Assembly: GCA_029060405.1 (NCBI GenBank)
Contig: JAIDUB010000073.1
Span: 23,918 to 87,917 of the forward strand
Direction of reading: 5' to 3'
Length of the DNA stretch: 64,000 nucleotides
Source of the DNA: Duncaniella sp.
Lineage (GTDB): Bacteria > Bacteroidota > Bacteroidia > Bacteroidales > Muribaculaceae
In this document: positions 43,456-52,033 of the stretch, in pieces
How positions within the stretch are numbered: the stretch's first letter is position 1
Layout of the letters: every line of letters starts with the position of its first letter
Translations under genes and position numbers: made by a program
Notes under the pieces: generated by a model
What the model was told of the DNA's origin: nothing
Seen by the model: the letters and a program-made list of their open reading frames with translations, nothing else
Database searches by the model: none

Positions 43456-44174
43456 CGGAGCAAAAATATTTTCTTGCCGTTTACTACATATAATCCTTTT
43501 TCAAGATTGTCTATCGAGGTCATGTTGCGGCCTATGAGCGTCCCGCCGAGAGAATATACCGTGTAATATACCGGCGCATTGTCGGCCACATCCTCTATAC
43601 CGGTCACTGCATCATAGTTGATATCCTTAAGCCACTGGCTCAGCAGCGAGGAGGCGTTTGACGTCTGCGCGCTGCGTATCCACAGCGAGGGCGAGAAGAA
43701 ATCACCGCCGGGGATAAGACGTTTTGCATCGGCTTCCACACCGCTTATGCCGCTGCTGGCGCTCGACACTATCAGACCGATATGTTTCCCGGCCATCTCG
43801 GCTCCGTGCTGAAACAGGAATGTCTGCAAAGGGGCAGCCATCTGGCTCCACCACAACGGCGCGCCTATGATGATACAGTCGTAGTCGGCGAGATTCACAT
43901 CCACGGCATCAATGGCCGGATATGAAGCGGCGTCGTCGGGATTATTGCGTATCGCTGCAATCTGCGCGCTGCCTATGGCATAATTGTTGGCCTCATAATC
44001 AAGACCCTTCTCGGCAGGCTGAATCCTGACCACATCGGCCTCAATCTGGCCTGACAGAGCGGTCACTATCTTATGCACATTTTCCGTATAGCTGTAATAT
44101 ACCACGAGAGTGCGGGCATTGACCCAAATGGCGGCCATAGTCACCGTAAGTAACATTAAAAAGTATCGCTTCAT
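43452..44174 (-). CDS. exported flavodoxin with type IX sorting-like tail
   Basis: 240 residues. A signal peptide (1-20, cleaved before RTL) precedes a flavodoxin fold: phosphate loop 'VVYYSYTENVHKI' (24-36), 'DYDCIIIGAPLWWSQMAAPLQTFL' and 'HIGLIVSSASSGISG'. The last 40 residues ('YTVYSLGGTLIGRNMTSI', then 'LEKGLYVVNGKKIFLL') fit the C-terminal sorting domain of type IX cargo. So it is probably exported, possibly to the surface, unusual for a flavodoxin. First gene of its operon; promoter at 44374 with a long leader containing an inverted repeat. Confidence 0.85.
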   Translation of the reverse strand: MKRYFLMLLTVTMAAIWVNARTLVVYYSYTENVHKIVTALSGQIEADVVRIQPAEKGLDYEANNYAIGSAQIAAIRNNPDDAASYPAIDAVDVNLADYDCIIIGAPLWWSQMAAPLQTFLFQHGAEMAGKHIGLIVSSASSGISGVEADAKRLIPGGDFFSPSLWIRSAQTSNASSLLSQWLKDINYDAVTGIEDVADNAPVYYTVYSLGGTLIGRNMTSIDNLEKGLYVVNGKKIFLLR

Positions 44175-44193
44175 ATTTACTGAGTTTGTTTCA

Positions 44194-44362
44194 ATAAGTA
44201 AGTTTCAGGAATTAGTTTATATTAAAGATTCGTGATTGATATTGATAAGATTTCAATTTAAGAACAGGGAGTTATGGGGTTCCATAATGACTTGTGAGTA
44301 AGTTGAAAGATTGCAACATCAAGCCGAAGATTGATATAAACTTATTCTTGAAACTTACTTAT
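44194..44362. repeat. 29-bp inverted repeat between flavodoxin operon and AraC regulator
   Basis: Arms 44194-44222 and 44334-44362 match at 27 of 29 positions in inverted orientation, enclosing 111 bp. Each arm holds AAGTTT-N7-(A/T)AGTTT. A related TGAGTAAGTTGAAAGATT lies inside at about 44294-44311. They may be paired AraC operators, the ends of an invertible segment, or a stem in the flavodoxin leader RNA. No promoter box lies inside the enclosed DNA. This accounts for most of the 309-bp gap. Confidence 0.8.
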
Positions 44363-44373
44363 GATATTTTTTG

Positions 44374-44381
44374 CAAATATA
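44374..44381 (-). promoter_or_regulatory. -7 promoter element of the flavodoxin operon
   Basis: Minus strand TATATTTG. Transcription would begin near 44367, giving a leader of about 190 nt that includes both inverted-repeat arms. Confidence 0.6.
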
Positions 44382-44455
44382 TTTTGTCCGCGCTGCATCG
44401 GATGTGTATTTTTCAGCCTTTATCGTACCAATTTCTACGATAACGAATTTTTCAT

Positions 44456-44463
44456 TATCTTTG
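44456..44463 (+). promoter_or_regulatory. -7 promoter element of the AraC-family gene
   Basis: TATCTTTG, 20 nt before ATG 44484. It excludes the in-frame ATG at 44361. Confidence 0.72.
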
Positions 44464-44483
44464 TAAGGTCAAATGCCCTCCTT

Positions 44484-45395
44484 ATGACCAAGATACTGAA
44501 AATACGCAAGCCGGCCGACTACAACGCTTGGTTAGGTCAGTCCGACACCCATGAGCTCATCACCGTAGTGAACTTCAGCGAAATATCGCCCGTCCGCTAC
44601 AGCCTTAACAGCTACGACGTATACGGTCTGTTTCTTCAGGGCAACGATGAGGCAGCCGACCTGACTTACGGCACTGGAAAATATGACTACAAGGAGGGCA
44701 CGCTCATATGTGTGGCACCGGGGCAGCTCGGTGGCAAGGAAGACGACGGCAAACCGGTATATTTATCAGGCTGGGCCGTACTTTTCCACCCCGACATACT
44801 TCAGGGCACGGCGCTGGAAAAGGAAATCAAGTATTTCTCGTTTTTTGACTACCGCATCAACGAGGCGCTGCACATGACCACCGAGGAGCGCGACGTGATG
44901 GTGTCACTGATGCGGCAGCTCGCTGACGAGCTTAAATTTCCGGCCGACGAGTTGCATAACCGCATTATTGTAGGCTTCATAAATATGTTGCTGAGATATG
45001 CGCAGCGATTCTACAACCGTCAGTTTGTGACCCGTACAATCATCAATAACGACGTGCTGTCGAAATTCGAGACTCTGCTCAAGGACTACTTCGACAGTGA
45101 TATGCAGGCATCGCTCGGATTGCCCACGGTGCAGTATTGTTCAGAAAAATTGTGTCTGTCGCCCAACTATCTCAGCGACCTTATCAGACGCACTACCGGC
45201 GACACGGCCAATCACTATATAAAGCGTTACGTGATCCAGCTTGCCAAAAACATGCTTGCGGCAGGTAAAAACTCGTCGGAAGCGGCCTATGCCTTAGGAT
45301 TCGGCTACCCGCAGCATTTCGCCCGTATGTTCAAGAAAGTAGCCGGAATGACTCCGAGCGAATATGCCCGCAGCCGCGGTGATCAGAAGAAATAA
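44484..45395 (+). CDS. AraC-family transcriptional regulator
   Basis: 303 residues. An N-terminal cupin-like sensor ('LITVVNFSEISPVRYSLNSY', 'GTLICVAPGQLGG', 'GWAVLFHPDILQGT') is followed by the two helix-turn-helix units: 'TVQYCSEKLCLSPNYLSDLI' and 'SSEAAYALGFGYPQHFARMF', ending 'MTPSEYARSR'. It faces the flavodoxin-ABM-acetyltransferase operon and probably controls it, a layout common for AraC regulators of oxidoreductases. Overlaps the convergent barrel gene by 13 bp. Confidence 0.92.
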   Translation: MTKILKIRKPADYNAWLGQSDTHELITVVNFSEISPVRYSLNSYDVYGLFLQGNDEAADLTYGTGKYDYKEGTLICVAPGQLGGKEDDGKPVYLSGWAVLFHPDILQGTALEKEIKYFSFFDYRINEALHMTTEERDVMVSLMRQLADELKFPADELHNRIIVGFINMLLRYAQRFYNRQFVTRTIINNDVLSKFETLLKDYFDSDMQASLGLPTVQYCSEKLCLSPNYLSDLIRRTTGDTANHYIKRYVIQLAKNMLAAGKNSSEAAYALGFGYPQHFARMFKKVAGMTPSEYARSRGDQKK

Positions 45396-46003
45396 GTCAC
45401 GCGGAAATTCCATGTGCGGTTCCGGGCGTTGAAGTCATTGAGTATAGGCATCGACACGGCATTGGTCATGCCCCACGAATAGAATACTCCCACCTGCCAG
45501 CGTTTGTAAAGTTCCACACCGCCGCCGGCTGTAAGCCCGAGACCCACCGCATTGTAATCGAGCGGTGCATTATGGTTGTGACCGAGGAGAATATTGAGTT
45601 CGGGTCCACCCTGCACGAATGGAGCGAGATAGTCCTCGAAGCCGTCCATGCGGGTCCACTTGAATTTCAGATGCAGCGGTATGTCGAGATACTGCAGATA
45701 TGAGTCAATCTTGCCGTAACCCTGCGACGACCATATTAATTTCTCACCGATATTCATTCCTGCGCCGCGCATTTCATAGAGCGCGCCGAATTCTATACCG
45801 AAACCTATGCCGGGAAACATCAGCTCGCCTTTCACCCCGGCGGTAGCGCCTGCGTGGCTGCTGACTTTAAACAGGTCCTGTGAAAAATCGAGCGTGGTGA
45901 GGGTGGCACCCGCGGTTGCGCCCCAGCGGAACTGCGCCTGCGCCTTCGGCGCTCCGGCCATGACGGCCACGGCTATGATGAGAATAAAGAAGATTCTTTT
46001 CAT
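45383..46003 (-). CDS. outer-membrane beta-barrel protein (PorT/OMP_b-brl-like)
   Basis: 206 residues; signal peptide 1-23 (AQA/Q). 'FRWGATAGATLTTLDFSQD', 'GIGFGIEFGALYEMRG', 'YLDIPLHLKFKW' and a final Phe ('FRVTYFF') are typical of the small eight-stranded barrels of Bacteroidota. Function unknown. It has its own promoter and converges with the AraC gene. Confidence 0.88.
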   Translation of the reverse strand: MKRIFFILIIAVAVMAGAPKAQAQFRWGATAGATLTTLDFSQDLFKVSSHAGATAGVKGELMFPGIGFGIEFGALYEMRGAGMNIGEKLIWSSQGYGKIDSYLQYLDIPLHLKFKWTRMDGFEDYLAPFVQGGPELNILLGHNHNAPLDYNAVGLGLTAGGGVELYKRWQVGVFYSWGMTNAVSMPILNDFNARNRTWNFRVTYFF

Positions 46004-46020
46004 AAAAAAGTAATTTCCGG

Positions 46021-46028
46021 CAAAGTTA
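46021..46028 (-). promoter_or_regulatory. -7 promoter element of the small barrel gene
   Basis: Minus strand TAACTTTG, 17 nt before the start at 46003. Confidence 0.68.
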
Positions 46029-46068
46029 GCAATAATCCGTTACAGTTGCAAATCACAGCAATAATAAG

Positions 46069-46076
46069 TATCTTTG
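46069..46076 (+). promoter_or_regulatory. -7 promoter element of the pcrA operon
   Basis: TATCTTTG, ending 8 nt before ATG 46085, so the mRNA should have at most a few leader bases. It excludes the in-frame ATG at 46046. Confidence 0.72.
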
Positions 46077-46084
46077 CAGCATAT

Positions 46085-48415
46085 ATGCTACCTGAAAACA
46101 ACGAATATCTCAATCAGCTCAACCCGCAGCAACGCGAGGCCGTAGTGTACTGCGACGGCCCCCAGCTCGTGATAGCAGGTGCCGGATCGGGCAAGACACG
46201 CGTGCTTACCTACAAGATCGTACACCTGCTCCACAACGGCTACCGCCCGTCGGGGATTCTCGCGCTGACCTTCACCAACAAGGCCGCCCGCGAGATGCGC
46301 GAGCGTATCGCCGCCCTCACAGGCGAGGAAGTGGCGTCGAGACTGTGGATGGGAACTTTTCACTCCATCTTCAACCGTATTCTCCACTTTCATGCCGACA
46401 GGCTGGGCTATAAATCCAACTTCACCATCTACGATACCGGCGCATCGCGCTCGATGATAAAACTGCTCGTGCGCGAGATGGGATATGATGAAAAATTATA
46501 CACTCCCGCCAAGGTCCACAACGCGATATCATGGGCAAAGAATGCGCTCATCTCGCCCGAAGCCTATGCAGCCAATCCCGAATTGCTCAAGGCCGACAAG
46601 CAGATGAAGTGCCCCAACATCCACATACTCTACAGCAAGTATATGGAGCGCTCACGCACTCTGGGAGTGATGGATTTCGACGACCTGCTGTACTATACCC
46701 ACGAGCTTTTCGCGCAGAATCCCGACATACTCGAGAGCTACCGCGAGAGGTTCAGTTATGTGCTCGTCGACGAGTATCAGGACACCAACTCGGCTCAGTA
46801 TCACATCATAAATCAGCTGTGCCGGGGGCGCGACTGCCTCACTCTCGTGGGCGACGATGCGCAGAGCATCTACTCGTTTCGCGGAGCCAACATCTCCAAT
46901 ATCCTCCAGCTGCGCGACGTCTACCCCACCCTCCACACATCGAAACTCGAACAGAACTACCGCTCGACGCGCAACATCATCAATGCCGCCGGGTCGCTCA
47001 TAGCCAAAAACCGCGACCAAATCGAGAAAAAAGTATTTTCCGAAAAGTCATCGGGTAGTCGCATACGTGTGGTCGAGGCATATACCGATCAGGAGGAGGC
47101 TCGACTGGTGGCCTCGGGAATTTCTTCGATGAAAATGTCAACGGGCGATTCCTATGAAGATTTCGTGATTCTTTACCGCACCAATGCCCAGAGCCGCGAG
47201 CTCGAGGAAGCCCTGCGCACCCGCTCGATTCCCTACCGCATCTACGGCGGACTGTCGTTTTATCAGCGCAAGGAGGTGAAGGACGCCGTGTCATATTTCC
47301 AGCTTGTGGTTAATCCTGATGACGACGAGGCTTTGCGACGCATCATCAACACCCCTAAGCGAGGCATAGGCGACACTACCGTGGGCAAGATCACCGCTAC
47401 GGCTCTGGAACATAACGTATCGATGTGGCATGTGCTCAACAATCCCGACCTCTATGCCGCCGAGCTAAACCTGAATACGCGCACACGCAATCTGCTCAAT
47501 GGCTTTACAACGCTGATAAGCTCGTTTATCGACGCTGATTCAGGTCAGCGGCTCGACGCGCACGAACTGGCCAAGCTCATCATAGACCGCACGGGGCTCC
47601 TCGCCGAATATGCAAGCGGCGACACACCCGAAAATGTGTCGCGACGCGAGAATATCAATGAGCTTGTAGCTGCCGCCAATACATTTGTCAGCGAACGCAT
47701 AGAGCAGGGTCGCACCGATATATACATGGCCGACCTCATGAACGAGGTTTCACTCGCCACCGATCAGGACAGCGACGCCGACGAAGCCGCCGACGGTATC
47801 ACCGAGCGCGTCACCATGATGACGGCTCACGCAGCCAAAGGACTGGAATTCAACAACGTTTTTATCGTAGGCGTGGAGGAAGACCTTTTCCCGTCGGCTA
47901 TGAGCAGCGACACTGCTGCAGGCGTGGAGGAGGAGCGCAGGTTGCTCTACGTCGCCATCACGCGCGCACGCAACAACTGCACCATGTCCTATACCAAGAG
48001 CCGTTTCCGCAACGGAATGAGGATATTTCCGCGCCCGTCAAGATTCCTTGCCGACATAGATCCGTCGTATCTCAACGTATCGGGCACCACACTCGGACGC
48101 GCCGCTTCGGGCAGCCGCGCCCCGCGTCAGTCCTACTCTCCGGCCGGAGGGAATCCTGTCAACCTCACGTCGCTTCGCACACCCCCGTCTACCGCCGGTT
48201 CGACGGCGTCAAAGCGCCCGGGTGCCGAAGGATGCTCCACCCACTCGCTCGACGAGCTTAGCGCCGGAATGGAGATACGTCACCCGTCATTCGGCCACGG
48301 CGTAATTTCCGAAATCGACACCGCCCTGTCCGATGCCCGTATACGTGTGAAATTCGACAGCGATGACTCGTCACGTCTGTTGCTTCTCAAATTCGCAAAA
48401 TTCGAAATCCTATGA
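46085..48415 (+). CDS. UvrD/PcrA-type ATP-dependent DNA helicase
   Basis: 776 residues. 'YLNQLNPQQREAVVYCDGP' is the Q motif; Walker A AGAGSGKT ends at 38; 'VDEYQDTNSAQY' is motif II; 'VGDDAQSIYSFRGAN' motif III; 'MTAHAAKGLEFNNVFIVGVEE' motif V; 'EERRLLYVAITRA' motif VI. The C-terminus has the Tudor-like RNA-polymerase-binding segment ('MEIRHPSFGHGVISEID'). A 3'-5' superfamily 1 helicase for repair and replication restart. Overlaps nspC by 4 bp. Confidence 0.95.
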   Translation: MLPENNEYLNQLNPQQREAVVYCDGPQLVIAGAGSGKTRVLTYKIVHLLHNGYRPSGILALTFTNKAAREMRERIAALTGEEVASRLWMGTFHSIFNRILHFHADRLGYKSNFTIYDTGASRSMIKLLVREMGYDEKLYTPAKVHNAISWAKNALISPEAYAANPELLKADKQMKCPNIHILYSKYMERSRTLGVMDFDDLLYYTHELFAQNPDILESYRERFSYVLVDEYQDTNSAQYHIINQLCRGRDCLTLVGDDAQSIYSFRGANISNILQLRDVYPTLHTSKLEQNYRSTRNIINAAGSLIAKNRDQIEKKVFSEKSSGSRIRVVEAYTDQEEARLVASGISSMKMSTGDSYEDFVILYRTNAQSRELEEALRTRSIPYRIYGGLSFYQRKEVKDAVSYFQLVVNPDDDEALRRIINTPKRGIGDTTVGKITATALEHNVSMWHVLNNPDLYAAELNLNTRTRNLLNGFTTLISSFIDADSGQRLDAHELAKLIIDRTGLLAEYASGDTPENVSRRENINELVAAANTFVSERIEQGRTDIYMADLMNEVSLATDQDSDADEAADGITERVTMMTAHAAKGLEFNNVFIVGVEEDLFPSAMSSDTAAGVEEERRLLYVAITRARNNCTMSYTKSRFRNGMRIFPRPSRFLADIDPSYLNVSGTTLGRAASGSRAPRQSYSPAGGNPVNLTSLRTPPSTAGSTASKRPGAEGCSTHSLDELSAGMEIRHPSFGHGVISEIDTALSDARIRVKFDSDDSSRLLLLKFAKFEIL

Positions 48416-49542
48416 CACAGCAGCAACTTGCCACTCCCTATTACATAGTATATGAGGATGCGCTGCGCCGCAATCTCAGTCTCATCACCGACGTTGAACG
48501 CCGCGCGGGCGTCAATATCATCATGGCCTTCAAGGCCAACGCATTGTGGAAAACTTTTCCGGTAATCCGCGAGTACAACCGCGACTTCACGGCAAGTTCG
48601 CTCAACGAACTTCAGCTCGGAGTAGAGGAGCTCGGCGGCGAGGCTCATGTATATTGCCCCGTATACACTCCGGCCACTATCGACCGTTTTCTTGACCACG
48701 CATCGCACATCACGTTCAACTCCCTCAACCAGTGGAATCTTTATGGCGCAAAGGCTCTTGAGCGGGGTGTGTCGCCCGGGTTGCGTGTCAATCCGCGCTG
48801 TTCGGTAATAGAAACCGATCTATACAATCCCGCGCTGCCCGGAAGCCGTTTCGGCGTGACAGCCGAGGAACTCGAAGGCAATTTTCCCGAAGGATTGGAG
48901 GGATTCCATTTCCACGCTCTGTGTGAATCATCTTCATATGATCTTGAAAAGGTACTCGACGCTTTCGAGCGTCAGTTCGGCAATTATCTGCCCCGACTCA
49001 AATGGGTGAATTTCGGAGGCGGACACCTCATGACCCGCGAGGGATATGACACGGAGCATCTCGTAAGACTGCTCACAGATTTCCGCGCCCGTTACCCTTG
49101 GCTGAAAGTGATACTGGAACCGGGAAGCGCATGGACATGGCGCACCGGGTCGCTCGTGACTTCGGTACTCGACGTGGTGAAAAACGACGGCATCTCGACG
49201 GCTATCATCGATGCTTCGTTTGCCTGCCACATGCCCGACACTCTTGAAATGCCCTATCAGCCGGCCATCACAGAGTCAGTTGCCGAGGCTCCCGGCACGC
49301 TGCCCTATCGTCTGGGTGGAAACTCATGTCTCAGCGGCGACTACTGCGGTCCGTGGCATTTCGACCACGCCCTTGTTCCGGGCGAGCGTCTCACTCTGGA
49401 GGACATGAACCACTACACCACCGTAAAGACCACCATGTTCAACGGCATTGCCCATCCGTCGCTCGTGTTCTGCGACTCGGCGGGCGACTGCACGGTGATG
49501 AGAGAATTTGATTACAACGATTATAAAACCCGCATGTCGTGA
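48412..49542 (+). CDS. nspC: carboxynorspermidine decarboxylase
   Basis: 376 residues of the alanine-racemase-fold decarboxylases. The PLP lysine is Lys41 in 'IIMAFKANALWK'; 'ITFNSLNQWNLYG', 'GLRVNPRCSVIETDLYNPA' and 'LEPGSAWTWRTGSLVTSVLD' are NspC signatures; Cys in 'GNSCLSGDYCGPW' completes the active site. It makes norspermidine or spermidine from the carboxy precursor. Overlaps its neighbours by 4 bp on each side. Confidence 0.94.
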   Translation: MTQQQLATPYYIVYEDALRRNLSLITDVERRAGVNIIMAFKANALWKTFPVIREYNRDFTASSLNELQLGVEELGGEAHVYCPVYTPATIDRFLDHASHITFNSLNQWNLYGAKALERGVSPGLRVNPRCSVIETDLYNPALPGSRFGVTAEELEGNFPEGLEGFHFHALCESSSYDLEKVLDAFERQFGNYLPRLKWVNFGGGHLMTREGYDTEHLVRLLTDFRARYPWLKVILEPGSAWTWRTGSLVTSVLDVVKNDGISTAIIDASFACHMPDTLEMPYQPAITESVAEAPGTLPYRLGGNSCLSGDYCGPWHFDHALVPGERLTLEDMNHYTTVKTTMFNGIAHPSLVFCDSAGDCTVMREFDYNDYKTRMS

Positions 49543-50549
49543 CACCAGCCCGTCCCCGATTTTCAGTAATAGTCCCGGTCTACAACCGCATCGACGAGGT
49601 CGACGATTTGCTCGCCAGCCTCGCCGCCCAGACTGTAAAGAATTTTGAAGTCATAATAGTGGAGGACGGATCCACCGCTCCGGCGGGAGAAGTAGTTGAA
49701 AAATATGCCTCCGACCTCGTTGTCCACTACTATTTCAAGCCCAACGAAGGCCGCTCCATAGCGCGCAACTACGGCATGGAGCGTGCATCGGGGCAATATT
49801 TCATATTCTTCGACAGCGACTGCGTGATTCCTCCCGGATATTTCGCCACCATCACCCGGCGGCTCGACGGGACTCCGCTCGACTGCTTCGGAGGTCCCGA
49901 TGCCGCCCACGAGTCTTTCTCCACCACTCAGAAAGCAATCAACGTGGCCATGACCTCATTTCTCACCACAGGCGGCATACGTGGCGGCAAGGTGAGTCTT
50001 GAAAAATTCGTGCCACGCACTTTCAACATGGGCTTTTCCCGCGATGTATATGACCGCGTGGGAGGTTTCCGCGAGATGTTTTCGGAGGACATCGACATGT
50101 CGACCCGCATTCGCAATGCCGGCTTCTCGATAGGACTCATTGCCGACGCACCCGTCTACCACAAGCGGCGCATCGACCTTAAGAAATTTTTCCTTCAGGT
50201 ACATGTGTTCGGCATGTCGCGCATCACCCTCAAACTGCTCTACCCCGGGTCGCTCAAGCTCGTCCACGCGCTTCCGGCGCTTGCCGTTATCTTCGGAATC
50301 ATTCTTGTGATTCTCGGAATATTCGTCAGCCCGTGGTGGCTGCTGCCGATAGGGATATACCTCTTGGCCATATTTATATCGGCCCTATGCTCCACTCGCT
50401 CGCTTTCGGTATCGGCCATGGCGGTGCCAGCAAGCGTGATCATGATCACAGGCTACGGCACGGGATTCATCAAGGCTTACTTTACGAAAATACTTCTCGG
50501 TCGCGGCCGCGACATTAATGAGGAGATTGAAATGCGCAGGGGAAAATGA
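49539..50549 (+). CDS. family 2 glycosyltransferase with C-terminal membrane helices
   Basis: 336 residues. 'FSVIVPVYNRIDEVDDLLASL' and 'VIIVEDGSTAP' (DGS 43-45) bind the nucleotide sugar; 'YFIFFDSDCVIPPG' holds the DxD-like motif; 'SEDIDMSTRIRNAG' is the ED catalytic motif. Two or three membrane helices follow (about 240-310). It probably adds a sugar to a lipid or surface glycan. In the operon with nspC and radC, without an evident pathway link. Confidence 0.9.
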   Translation: MTPARPRFSVIVPVYNRIDEVDDLLASLAAQTVKNFEVIIVEDGSTAPAGEVVEKYASDLVVHYYFKPNEGRSIARNYGMERASGQYFIFFDSDCVIPPGYFATITRRLDGTPLDCFGGPDAAHESFSTTQKAINVAMTSFLTTGGIRGGKVSLEKFVPRTFNMGFSRDVYDRVGGFREMFSEDIDMSTRIRNAGFSIGLIADAPVYHKRRIDLKKFFLQVHVFGMSRITLKLLYPGSLKLVHALPALAVIFGIILVILGIFVSPWWLLPIGIYLLAIFISALCSTRSLSVSAMAVPASVIMITGYGTGFIKAYFTKILLGRGRDINEEIEMRRGK

Positions 50550-51259
50550 CTGAAGATACCGACGATATCCGCCCATTGCGCATAGCCGATCTCGACCTTG
50601 ACGACCGCCCGCGCGAAAAGGCTCTCGCCCACGGCATTAAATCACTTTCGTCAGCCGAACTGATGGCAATAATTCTCGGCGGCGGTATTCAGGGCGTGTC
50701 GGCCATCGACCTTGCCAAAAGGATTCTATACAATAATGCCAATTCGCTGGCCGACGTATCACGTATGTCGGTCGATGAGATATGCAAGAAATACCGTGGC
50801 ATAGGCCCGGCTAAAGCCATAGGACTTGCCGCGGCATTCGAGCTCGGTATACGCTGCCGCGACGAGATGACCAACCCCACGGATATGGTGATACGATCCA
50901 GCGCCGATGCCTACTCGATCATCCGTTCGCAACTCGAGCTGCTCGAGCATGAGGAATTCTGGGTGATGCTCCTCTCGCGCAGCAATCAGGTGAAAAGCAA
51001 AATATGTATATCGCGCGGCGGCACAGCTTCCACGGCTGTCGACATCAAGCTGCTGCTCAAGCGTGCCCTTGACTCGCTTGCGGCAGGCATCATACTTGTC
51101 CACAATCATCCGTCGGGAAATCTCAAGACCTCCCCGCAAGACGATGCCCTGACGCGCCGCATAGTTCAGGGAGCAGAATACCTCGACATCAAAGTCCTCG
51201 ACCACCTCATCATAACCCGCGGCGGTTACCTATCCTACCGCGACGAGGGAAAGCTGTAA
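50546..51259 (+). CDS. radC: RadC/JAB-domain protein
   Basis: 237 residues. Helix-hairpin-helix 'KYRGIGPAKAIGL' (82-94) and a JAB metalloprotease-like domain with 'HNHPSG' (186-191) and Asp199. RadC-family proteins are annotated in DNA repair but their role is unsettled. Last gene of the pcrA operon, overlapping the glycosyltransferase by 4 bp. Confidence 0.93.
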   Translation: MTEDTDDIRPLRIADLDLDDRPREKALAHGIKSLSSAELMAIILGGGIQGVSAIDLAKRILYNNANSLADVSRMSVDEICKKYRGIGPAKAIGLAAAFELGIRCRDEMTNPTDMVIRSSADAYSIIRSQLELLEHEEFWVMLLSRSNQVKSKICISRGGTASTAVDIKLLLKRALDSLAAGIILVHNHPSGNLKTSPQDDALTRRIVQGAEYLDIKVLDHLIITRGGYLSYRDEGKL

Positions 51260-51303
51260 AAGTAATGCAGTTATTCTATCTCTTTAATGTATAATCTAAT
51301 ACT

Positions 51304-51780
51304 TTACTTTTCAAGCAGATTTGACGTGATAAGATGAATAACCGAGGCATGGCGGTCGCGGTAAAATGCCCTTCCATATGACTGGTAACCTTCAGGTCCT
51401 ATTATTATATCCTGAACATTAATTGCCGCATCTGTGCGCACGCGTCTATACAATGCATTGAATAAATCCCAACGATATGTTTGCGGTAATAATTCAGGGT
51501 GGTTGGTATCAAGCTCGTCGGTTGAGCAAACGAATGTGAATATACTGTTGGTCTGTTGGAAAAATCGCTCCAAGAGCCATGAACTCATCCTGAAGAAAAC
51601 ACCATGATTAATCGGTGCTTCCACATTGGCCTTGGTTATCACTATATCAGCGATCTCCAGTTCATCGTATTCTTCAGGTATACGGAGTATATCATGCTTA
51701 TAATCGACATCATAAAAATAAAGGGCGACCAGTAAATGATTGCCCTCTTTGTCCGAAAATATCTTTTCGACCGATTCCAT
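51304..51780 (-). CDS. hypothetical protein, second gene of a two-gene unit
   Basis: 158 residues, soluble, acidic. Strand-helix alternation ('HLLVALYFYDVDYKHDILRI', 'IADIVITKANV', 'SIFTFVCSTDELD', 'HASVIHLITSNLLEK'). I do not recognise a family or catalytic motif. It begins 6 bp after a 46-residue basic protein. The pair is AT-richer than its surroundings. A toxin-antitoxin-like arrangement is possible but unsupported beyond layout. Confidence 0.65.
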   Translation of the reverse strand: MESVEKIFSDKEGNHLLVALYFYDVDYKHDILRIPEEYDELEIADIVITKANVEAPINHGVFFRMSSWLLERFFQQTNSIFTFVCSTDELDTNHPELLPQTYRWDLFNALYRRVRTDAAINVQDIIIGPEGYQSYGRAFYRDRHASVIHLITSNLLEK

Positions 51781-51786
51781 TTTGTA

Positions 51787-51927
51787 TTAAAACTTGTCCG
51801 ATCGTGATTGCGAGAACCTGTCACGCATTTGCTGCATGCGCTCTTTCTTCTGCCGGCTGGCTTTTTCCATGAAAGCGACCAATTCAGCAGAGGGATTTTG
51901 TAACCGTATAGTTGCTTTCGTTTCCAT
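51787..51927 (-). CDS. 46-residue basic helical protein
   Basis: METKATIRLQNPSAE opens the protein, then 'FMEKASRQKKERMQQMRDRF', a strongly basic amphipathic helix. Start chosen at 51927, 30 nt after the -7 box at 51958, rather than the ATG at 52002 upstream of the promoter. It could be an antitoxin-like or DNA-binding peptide; no family recognised. Confidence 0.6.
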   Translation of the reverse strand: METKATIRLQNPSAELVAFMEKASRQKKERMQQMRDRFSQSRSDKF

Positions 51928-51957
51928 ATTATTGAGAATTTGATCTGTATTTCGTTG

Positions 51958-51965
51958 CAAATTTA
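51958..51965 (-). promoter_or_regulatory. -7 promoter element of the 46-aa / 158-aa gene pair
   Basis: Minus strand TAAATTTG, with TTG 20 bp upstream at the expected -33 distance. Confidence 0.65.
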
Positions 51966-52033
51966 GTATAAAAACAAATCGTGTACAATTTTTATGACTC
52001 AAATATATGAATTCTTAACAATCAGTAATATTT

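Noticed and set aside
50546..51259. RadC as a sign of a mobile element
   Set aside because: It is embedded by 4 bp overlaps in a core operon with pcrA and nspC, with no integrase or plasmid genes nearby.
51258..51311. AAAAGTAA/TTACTTTT inverted repeat after radC
   Set aside because: Eight AT-rich bases overlapping two stop codons; expected by chance and without a T-tract terminator form.
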